Source of the DNA: Candidatus Zixiibacteriota bacterium | GTDB taxonomy: Bacteria > Zixibacteria > MSB-5A5 > GN15 > JAAZOE01 | DNA: 5,385 bases | Assembly (NCBI GenBank): GCA_012797915.1 | Contig: JAAZOE010000117.1 | Span: forward strand, 1 to 5,385 | Reading direction: 5' to 3' | Shown here: positions 1 through 3,979 of the stretch, piece by piece | Layout of the letters: every line of letters starts with the position of its first letter | How positions within the stretch are numbered: the first letter of the stretch is position 1 | Notes under the pieces: generated by a model | Databases searched by the model: none | What the model saw: the letters and a program-made list of their open reading frames with translations, nothing else | Told to the model about the DNA's origin: nothing | Translations under genes and position numbers: made by a program

Positions 1-1322
1 CCAAAATCGACGGCAGCATGATCGCCCTGATCGTGCCGCATGTCGGGCTGATTTATTCCGGACCGATCGCCGCCTATGCCTACAAGCTGCTGGAAAATTC
101 CGGCATTAAAAAGGTCATCCTCTGCGGCCCGACCCATCGCGTGCGCTTCCGGGGGCTGTCGGTCTATGGCCCCGACATCACCTGGCGGACCCCTCTGGGG
201 ATGGTCCCCAGCGACAACGAGCTCTGCCGCGCCTTCCTGAACCGCAAGGGCGGGTTCCAGGTTCTGGCCGAGGCCCATAACGCCGAACATTGCCTCGAGG
301 TGCAACTGCCGTACCTGCAGACCGTCGTCAAAGACCTCCGGATCGTCCCGATCATCATGGGCGGACAGGACAATCAGACGATCAAGGAACTGGCCGATGC
401 CCTGGCGGCGGTGCCGTTTGACAGTCAGACGGTCATGGTCTCGGCCACCGACTGGCAGCATTACCGTCCCGCCGCGCAAGGCTCCAAACTCGACACGGCC
501 GGGATGCTCTGCTTGGAACAGTTGGACGGCGACCGCCTCGAAAAGTACCTGGCCGAAGGCAAAACCGAACTGTGCGGCGGCGGACCGACCGTGGCCGTCA
601 TCAAGGCGGCCAAGGCGCGCGGCGCCGACAAGGCGGTCATCCTCAAGTACGGCGATTCCGGCGACATCACCGGCGACAAGAGCTCGGTGGTCGGGTATGT
701 CGCGGCCGTGTTGTACGAGTCCGACAAGTCCGAAAAGGACGACCGGTCGGAGACGACCAGGATCGAGGTGCGGAAATCCGAGGGGCCGTCGGGCGAGGAT
801 AAGAAGAAGATGCTGTCCATCGCCCGCACCACGATCGAGGCGCAGTTGGCCGGCAAGCCGTCGCCGTCGTTCACCGGCCTCAGCGAGTATCTCCAGCGTC
901 CCGGGGCCGCGTTCGTAACCTTGATGAAGCACGGTCAATTGCGCGGCTGTATCGGCCTGACCGAGGCGGTCAAGCCGCTCCATGAAACGATCGCCTATTG
1001 CGCCCTGCAGGCGGCTTTTTCCGATCCCCGGTTCCATCCCCTGGCGCCGGATGAGATGAAGGACGTCGAGATCGAGATATCGGTCCTGACGCCCTTGCAG
1101 ACGGTGACCTCGCTGGATGAGATCAAGGTCGGACGCGACGGCCTGATGATCAGCCGCGGCATCTATCGCGGCCTCTTGTTGCCGCAGGTGGCCGCCGAAT
1201 ACGGCTGGGACCGCGAAACGTTCCTGCGGCACACCTGCCAGAAGGCCGGCTTGCCGGAGGACGCCTATAAGTCGAAGGACGCGGTGATCCAGAAGTTCCA
1301 GGCCATCGTCTTCCACGAGTAG
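1..1322 (+). CDS. MEMO-AMMECR1 fusion protein (AmmeMemoRadiSam system proteins B and A in one chain), 5'-partial
   Basis: The frame is already open at the left edge (K-I-D-G-S precede the ATG at 18), and the usual MEMO N-terminus (a motif like AVAGxFYP, about 40 residues) is missing, so the true start lies outside the window. Numbering from the ATG at 18, residues 1-235 are a MEMO domain: PHVGLIYSG (7-15), CGPTH (36-40), EHCLEVQLPYL (90-100), DWQHY (145-149), CGGGP (186-190) and SGDITGDKSSVVGY (214-227). H8, H40, H148 and C186 align with the His/His/His/Cys metal-site residues of human MEMO1. A charged linker (about 235-262) leads to an AMMECR1 domain (265-434) with the signature LRGCIG (308-313). 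In bacteria the MEMO and AMMECR1 proteins are typically encoded with a radical SAM enzyme; none is visible here, though it could lie upstream. The biochemical role of the system is unsettled. Family assignment is secure; function is not. Confidence 0.95.
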   Translation, partial: KIDGSMIALIVPHVGLIYSGPIAAYAYKLLENSGIKKVILCGPTHRVRFRGLSVYGPDITWRTPLGMVPSDNELCRAFLNRKGGFQVLAEAHNAEHCLEVQLPYLQTVVKDLRIVPIIMGGQDNQTIKELADALAAVPFDSQTVMVSATDWQHYRPAAQGSKLDTAGMLCLEQLDGDRLEKYLAEGKTELCGGGPTVAVIKAAKARGADKAVILKYGDSGDITGDKSSVVGYVAAVLYESDKSEKDDRSETTRIEVRKSEGPSGEDKKKMLSIARTTIEAQLAGKPSPSFTGLSEYLQRPGAAFVTLMKHGQLRGCIGLTEAVKPLHETIAYCALQAAFSDPRFHPLAPDEMKDVEIEISVLTPLQTVTSLDEIKVGRDGLMISRGIYRGLLLPQVAAEYGWDRETFLRHTCQKAGLPEDAYKSKDAVIQKFQAIVFHE

Positions 1323-1372
1323 GCGGGGCCGTCATGCGGACCGGTCAACCCGGCCCTAAGGCAATTAACCAT

Positions 1373-1459
1373 CATCGCGTAGGGGCGGGCCGCCGTGCCT
1401 GCCCTTATTTTATTTGGGTGACCATGCGCCGGGCAACCACGGGGGGGTTCCTACGGATG
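1373..1459. repeat. Compound palindromic intergenic element (CGTAGGGGC-type)
   Basis: The outer arms are CATC-G-CGTAGG (1373-1383) and CCTACGGATG (1450-1459): 10 paired bases with one bulged G. Inside are two smaller inverted repeats: the 1381-1406 hairpin and a degenerate GGGCAACC / GGTTCC pair (1431-1451) around a G-rich loop. From memory, this layout (CGTAGGGGC-GGGC...GCCC then GGGC-ACC-AC-GGGT..CCTACG) resembles a dispersed non-coding palindrome seen between genes in several environmental bacterial phyla. A further CGTAGGTTCCCC at 1563-1574 is an inverted partner (10 of 12 bases) of the right arm at 1444-1455, which suggests a second, partial copy. No transposase is present. Confidence 0.6.
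1381..1415 (+). terminator. Putative intrinsic terminator after the MEMO-AMMECR1 gene
   Basis: The arms AGGGGCGGGC (1381-1390) and GCCTGCCCTT (1397-1406) form a 10-bp stem with two G-T wobbles around a six-base loop, followed by ATTTTATTT. It lies about 60 bases after the stop codon, which fits a terminator. The same hairpin is also the left half of the larger palindromic element at 1373-1459, so it may be a repeat that happens to work as a terminator. Confidence 0.5.
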
Positions 1460-1636
1460 CGGCACAGTCATTTTTCTTTGGACAAGGGTGTCTTCCTTGG
1501 GGTCGGGGAGAAATGGGTCTGGTTGGCTATTCTTTTGGTTTCATCGTATTGCCACGGCAGGTCGTAGGTTCCCCGTTGGTGGTGTCGGATGTGGGCGGAC
1601 CTCGTCCGGATTATCACTCTCCGCCGGCTCGGCGTT

Positions 1637-1680
1637 TTCCCTCACCCCCGACCCCTCTCTCAAAGGGCGGGGGGGAAGGG
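1637..1680. repeat. GC-rich imperfect inverted repeat of a dispersed-repeat type
   Basis: A pyrimidine-rich arm (TTCCCTCACCCCC, continuing GACCCCTCTCTC) is followed by a purine-rich arm (AAAGGGCGGGGGGGAAGGG), giving an imperfect hairpin. Translated on the plus strand one frame reads SLTPDPSLKGRGG. I recall near-identical peptides (SLTPDPSP.GRGE) in many spurious hypothetical proteins produced by an intergenic repeat found in unrelated bacteria. The repeat identity is therefore from memory, and not shown by copy number within this window. Confidence 0.5.
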
Positions 1681-1701
1681 ATCCGCCATGAATGGCGGGT
1701 C
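1680..1701. repeat. Short palindrome, CCGCCAT/ATGGCGG hairpin
   Basis: GATCCGCCAT (1680-1689) pairs with ATGGCGGGTC (1692-1701) across GA, with one T-G wobble. A related palindrome (CCCGCC-ATA-GGCGGG, 2619-2633) lies in the next gene gap, so the two may belong to one small repeat family. Confidence 0.55.
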
Positions 1702-1899
1702 GATCTCACAAGAGACAGAACATCCCGGCGATGTTTGGAGATGATATCAATTGGCGGAATCTACGAGATGAGTTTCGCAACGGAATTATGATAAATGTGG
1801 AGGCTGAATCCCAACTGGTCCATCGATCAATATTACTTTGGTGATAACTCTTCCAGGTTCGGCGTCATCTCCGACATATGGGCCGCGAGTTTCGCCCGT

Positions 1900-2298
1900 T
1901 CAGAGGAAACTGACTTTCTTCGTGGCCGCCGTGACCACGTAACAGCGCTCCATGTTTGCGCCCGAATCCGCAGGCATGACGAAAAAACCGGGCCGTCCCG
2001 GTTGATAGCCGGTCGTCGTTCCCACCAGGATTTCGCCGTCCGCAAACTCCACTCGAATTTTGCGCCCGGCCGGGGGACGTGATGGATCGAATTCATTCGA
2101 GTCGACATGGTGCGAGTCGCCGGTGAAATCCTTGACAAAGAACAGCGCTTTCAAGTCGCGCATGTGAACTTCCACGGGCTTCGCCCCGACCGGATCGGTC
2201 ATCACGTTGAGATGAAACAGGTCTTTGGCCGGGACGAAATCGGCCGTCGTGCCTTTGACTGTCCTCCCGTCGGCGAACCGTACCACCACCTTGTTCAT
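1900..2298 (-). CDS. DUF6982-type small protein with two tandem copies of a V-FADG-GTT motif
   Basis: The protein is 132 aa, with no signal peptide or membrane segment, so probably cytoplasmic. The start at 2298 is preferred over the upstream in-frame ATG at 2343 because GGAGAGGAGAAG sits just ahead of it, while 2343 has only a weak site. The chain contains the same motif twice: VVRFADGRTVKGTTADFVP at residues 5-23 and RVEFADGEILVGTTTGYQP at 82-100, each followed by a short beta-rich stretch (DLFHLNV; PGFFVMP). A middle section (VEVHMRDLKALFFVKDF, 42-58) and the C-terminal VVTAATKKVSFL match my memory of the DUF6982 family, small beta-rich proteins of unknown function sometimes linked to PilZ-like proteins. 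It appears monocistronic, with an AT-rich promoter region to its right. Family call is fairly good; no role can be given. Confidence 0.85.
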   Translation of the reverse strand: MNKVVVRFADGRTVKGTTADFVPAKDLFHLNVMTDPVGAKPVEVHMRDLKALFFVKDFTGDSHHVDSNEFDPSRPPAGRKIRVEFADGEILVGTTTGYQPGRPGFFVMPADSGANMERCYVVTAATKKVSFL

Positions 2299-2425
2299 AG
2301 TCTTCTCCTCTCCAACCACAGGGACCACCCGACACCCTTCCATCCCGCGTATCCGCCGACGGTGATTTCACCATCCGGAGGGCGGTTCGACCGCGGCGTC
2401 TCTTTGATGTATCATAATCATCGGC

Positions 2426-2454
2426 ATGGTAATCAATTTTGATAGGTTCATCAA
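2426..2454 (-). promoter_or_regulatory. Candidate sigma-70-like promoter for the DUF6982-type gene
   Basis: On the minus strand TTGATG (-35, 2454-2449) and TACCAT (-10, 2431-2426) are separated by 17 bases, in a segment of about 30% G+C. Each hexamer matches consensus at only four positions. TATGAT nearby is an alternative -10 but has no well-spaced -35. The predicted leader would be about 120 bases and includes small hairpins, GCGGT-TCG-ACCGC (2382-2394) and GGTGATTTCACC (2361-2372). Confidence 0.35.
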
Positions 2455-2459
2455 ATTGA
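2433..2459. promoter_or_regulatory. AT-rich inverted repeat, possible operator over the -35
   Basis: TCAATTT-(T)-GAT (2433-2443) pairs with ATCAAATTGA (2450-2459) over AGGTTC: ten paired bases with one bulge. It contains TTGAT-N6-ATCAA, whose half-sites look like those of FNR/CRP-family regulators, but FNR sites use a four-base spacer. It overlaps the predicted -35 of the DUF6982-type gene, where a bound repressor would block transcription. No regulator gene lies in the window. Confidence 0.4.
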
Positions 2460-2571
2460 AAAACAGATCAGTCCGAACAAAACCCTGTTGCCCAATTTGA
2501 ATCTTGTCCGGCGCAAGGAGAGTGCATCCGCGGCGTATCGAAATCCCATGACAAATCATCGTCGGCCCGAT

Positions 2572-2635
2572 GGTCCACCCCGGGCGGACCGCGCCCGGAC
2601 TCTCCGGGCAGATATGGACCCGCCATAGGCGGGCC
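2572..2635. repeat. Row of three adjacent GC-rich hairpins
   Basis: Three inverted repeats follow one another almost without spacing. They are GGTCC-A-CCC-C-GGG-C-GGACC (2572-2590, with mismatches), GCCCGGA-CTC-TCCGGGC (2593-2609, perfect 7 bp) and CCCGCC-ATA-GGCGGG (2619-2633, perfect 6 bp, with flanking GG/CC). The cluster lies between the terminators of the DUF3078 gene and the promoter region of the DUF6982-type gene. It resembles REP/BIME-like clusters, but no copy number can be judged from one window. Confidence 0.6.
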
Positions 2636-2650
2636 GAACATGATAAACAC

Positions 2651-2699
2651 AAAACAAAACCCACCCGTCGCGCCCGCCGAGGGCGGGGCTGTGGGTGGG
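2651..2699 (-). terminator. Intrinsic terminator (second) for the DUF3078 gene
   Basis: On the minus strand CCCACCC (2699-2693) pairs with GGGTGGG (2666-2660), enclosing a second stem (CCCGCC / GGCGGG), and the hairpin is followed at once by TTTTGTTTT. Stem strength and T-rich tail fit a factor-independent terminator about 100-140 bases past the stop codon at 2797. Confidence 0.65.
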
Positions 2700-2704
2700 G
2701 CACC

Positions 2705-2736
2705 AAAATATACGGTCGGGAAAGGGTTCCCGACCG
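2705..2736 (-). terminator. Intrinsic terminator (first) for the DUF3078 gene
   Basis: A perfect 10-bp stem, CGGTCGGGAA (2713-2722) and TTCCCGACCG (2727-2736), has a four-base loop. In the leftward direction it is followed by TATATTTT. It lies about 60 bases after the stop of the DUF3078 gene and works with the hairpin at 2660-2699 as a tandem terminator pair. Confidence 0.65.
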
Positions 2737-2751
2737 CGCACACATACGGAA

Positions 2752-2770
2752 CCGCGATCACAGATCGCGG
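2752..2770. repeat. Perfect 8-bp inverted repeat just after the DUF3078 stop
   Basis: CCGCGATC-ACA-GATCGCGG is a perfect hairpin 27 bases beyond the stop codon. It lacks a T-run on either side, so it is more likely an mRNA 3'-end stabiliser or part of the hairpin cluster than a terminator. Confidence 0.55.
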
Positions 2771-2796
2771 CCACACAGCCGTACAATATCGCCGCG

Positions 2797-3672
2797 TTAA
2801 ATCAGCTTGTAGGTGAATCCCAGCGCCAGGGTCTCCTTGAACCGGCCGCGCAGGTCGATCGGCTTGTCGTACAGCCACTGCACGTACAGGTTGACCGTAA
2901 TGTACTTGGTCACCGAGGCCGCCAGGATGTTCTCCCAGTTGACATGCGTCGCCGACCAGTGCGGGACGCTCTTGTCGGAGACGGTCAACGGTTTGAAGAC
3001 GGTCAGCTTGGAGGTCCAGCCGATCCGCTCATGCAGTTTGAGGGAGACATCGGTGACCGACTCGAGACCGCCATCGGTGGTGGTGTTGGTCTTGGTGGTC
3101 TGGGCGACCGTGTCGAGCACGCGGCGGTCGAATGTCTCGCGCAGGGCGAACCCGATGCGGCTGTCGATGAATTCCTTGTCCTTCTGGTACAGCCGGCGGG
3201 TGAAACCGGCCGATTCGGTCAGGCGCATGGGGTTGATATACCGCTTGAACGACGGCACGGAGGCATCGAGCAACTGCGACTCGAAGCGCAGACCGATAAA
3301 GGGGTTGACAAACCAGCCGGTCAGGTAGCGGAGGGTGTTTTCGAGGTCGATCAGGTCGGTCGATTTGACCGGCTTCTTCCAGTTTTTGGTCTCTTCTTCC
3401 TGGATATGGGTCTGGCCGAACGACAGTTTGGCGGTGGACTTGGAAATCCATCGCGGGGCCAGAGGGCCTTCGATCAGGGCGTTGAGGTTGGATACCCAGG
3501 AGGCGCTTCCGGCCTCGCCGCCGACCCAACTGTCGGAGTAGCTGTTTTGGGTAACCGCCAAGTTAAAATCGGCGGACTTGTTCCAAGTATAGGTGGTGTC
3601 CTGGGCCGCGGTCGGCAGAGCGGACAAAAGTACAAAACCGATTACGGTCGAATGTCTTACGAACGTATTCAT
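2797..3672 (-). CDS. DUF3078 family protein, secreted and probably an outer-membrane beta-barrel
   Basis: The protein is 291 aa. It begins with a Sec signal peptide: MNTFVRHS, a hydrophobic stretch VIGFVLLSALP (10-20), then TAAQ with likely cleavage around residues 23-24. The start at 3672 has a strong ribosome site (AAGGAGAGGGCT). After cleavage the early motif QNSYSDSWVGGEAGSASW (42-59) corresponds to the N-x-W-x-GGE-S region typical of DUF3078. The rest alternates polar and apolar residues as in beta-strands (for example TAKLSFGQTHI, FIGLRFESQLL, DSRIGFALRETF, ITVNLYVQWLYDK). The ending, RGRFKETLALGFTYKLI, is the usual family ending, though the last residue is I rather than the F common in outer-membrane barrels. 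The family's role is unknown. The gene appears to stand alone, has two terminators, and is divergent from the FAD oxidoreductase, with a related promoter box. Confidence 0.88.
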   Translation of the reverse strand: MNTFVRHSTVIGFVLLSALPTAAQDTTYTWNKSADFNLAVTQNSYSDSWVGGEAGSASWVSNLNALIEGPLAPRWISKSTAKLSFGQTHIQEEETKNWKKPVKSTDLIDLENTLRYLTGWFVNPFIGLRFESQLLDASVPSFKRYINPMRLTESAGFTRRLYQKDKEFIDSRIGFALRETFDRRVLDTVAQTTKTNTTTDGGLESVTDVSLKLHERIGWTSKLTVFKPLTVSDKSVPHWSATHVNWENILAASVTKYITVNLYVQWLYDKPIDLRGRFKETLALGFTYKLI

Positions 3673-3775
3673 AGCCCTCTCCTTCTGGTGTCACCGTGCC
3701 GACCCGCCTCGGGCGCAAATAATCAAGCCCCGTCAGGACAAGCGGTTCGCCGGCATGTAGTCGCCAATCGTCGGT

Positions 3776-3805
3776 ATGATAGAGACAAGGCGGGGCGAAA
3801 GGCAA
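3776..3805 (-). promoter_or_regulatory. Candidate promoter of the DUF3078 gene
   Basis: On the minus strand TTGCCT (-35, 3805-3800) and TATCAT (-10, 3781-3776) are spaced by 18 bases; the -10 matches consensus at five of six positions. The predicted leader is about 95 bases. The call is strengthened because the sequence running into the -35, TGATTTTGCTTG, recurs at the -35 of the divergent gene. Confidence 0.5.
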
Positions 3806-3914
3806 GCAAAATCAGGCGGGGAACCGGGAGAAAGGCGGCTATTTATGGTCCGGGGGAACCCTGTCGAACGGCCCGGATGGCAGGTATATAATTATCAGGG
3901 CTTGATTTTGCTTG
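3803..3914. promoter_or_regulatory. Inverted pair of a 12-base box shared by the two divergent promoters
   Basis: TGATTTTGCTTG occurs on the plus strand at 3903-3914, and exactly again on the minus strand at 3814-3803. Similarity continues past the box (ACTTCC versus CCTTTC), giving about 16 of 18 matching bases. Each copy points toward its own gene, and its final TTG begins the predicted -35 hexamer, so the copies occupy equivalent positions in both promoters. Likely reading: a shared activator site or a common promoter type. Confidence 0.5.
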
Positions 3915-3939
3915 ACTTCCGGGGCCCGGACAATAAATT
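3912..3939 (+). promoter_or_regulatory. Candidate promoter of the FAD oxidoreductase gene
   Basis: TTGACT (-35, 3912-3917) and TAAATT (-10, 3934-3939) are separated by 16 bases. The spacer contains the palindrome TCCGGG-G-CCCGGA (3918-3930), which could be an operator. Transcription would start near 3946 and give a leader of about 34 bases. A TATAAT at 3887-3892 lacks a good -35 and is less likely. Confidence 0.5.
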
Positions 3940-3945
3940 GAGGTC

Positions 3946-3959
3946 GTGAAATTATTCAC
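3946..3959. promoter_or_regulatory. CRP/FNR-family-like palindrome (GTGA-N6-TCAC)
   Basis: GTGAAATTATTCAC is a perfect 5+5 palindrome around ATTA. It fits the core of the CRP-type site TGTGA-N6-TCACA, with the outermost bases C and T instead of T and A. It lies at or just after the predicted transcription start of the FAD oxidoreductase, a position suited to repression. The regulator is not in the window. Confidence 0.4.
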
Positions 3960-3979
3960 TAAGTCACGGTAGGCGAAGA

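Larger units (their letters stand above)
1460..1899. other. Gene-free interval between the fusion gene and the DUF6982-type gene
   Basis: No convincing gene is seen here. Bases 1460-1620 hold frames that match no family I recognise, a small CGGAC-CTC-GTCCG hairpin (1596-1608) and CGCCG-GCT-CGGCG (1622-1634). The two repeats listed separately occupy 1637-1701. From about 1702 to 1860 base composition falls to roughly 40% G+C, well below the genes, and one 50-codon frame (1692-1844, +) is open, but it lacks a recognisable product. No intrinsic terminator for the leftward DUF6982-type gene is evident just past its stop. Confidence 0.6.

Noticed and set aside
397..918. 173-codon plus-strand frame inside the MEMO-AMMECR1 gene, and the opposite-strand frame 461-874
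   Set aside because: The first is R/P/S-rich out-of-frame translation of a GC-rich gene; the second has no recognisable domain. The MEMO frame is unambiguous here.
1326..1356. GGGCCG/CGGCCC inverted repeat right after the fusion gene as a terminator
   Set aside because: Only six paired bases around a 19-base loop and no T-run; the 1381-1415 hairpin is better.
1334..1791. Overlapping plus-strand frames of 67-125 codons in the first gene gap
   Set aside because: They run through the palindromic repeats, and one contains the SLTPDPS-type peptide typical of repeat-derived spurious proteins. No family match and no convincing ribosome site.
2368..2878. Minus-strand frames of 76-136 codons across the second gene gap
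   Set aside because: They read through two terminators and several hairpins and into the end of the DUF3078 gene, and show no family features.
2695..3891. Long 398-codon open frame on the plus strand opposite the DUF3078 gene
   Set aside because: It is antisense to a gene with signal peptide, ribosome site and family motifs. Its own product is low-complexity Q/G/V/R-rich sequence, and it runs through the terminator hairpins and the divergent promoters.
3887..3892. TATAAT as the -10 of the FAD oxidoreductase promoter
   Set aside because: A perfect -10 hexamer, but no acceptable -35 at 16-18 bases upstream and farther from the gene than the TTGACT/TAAATT pair.
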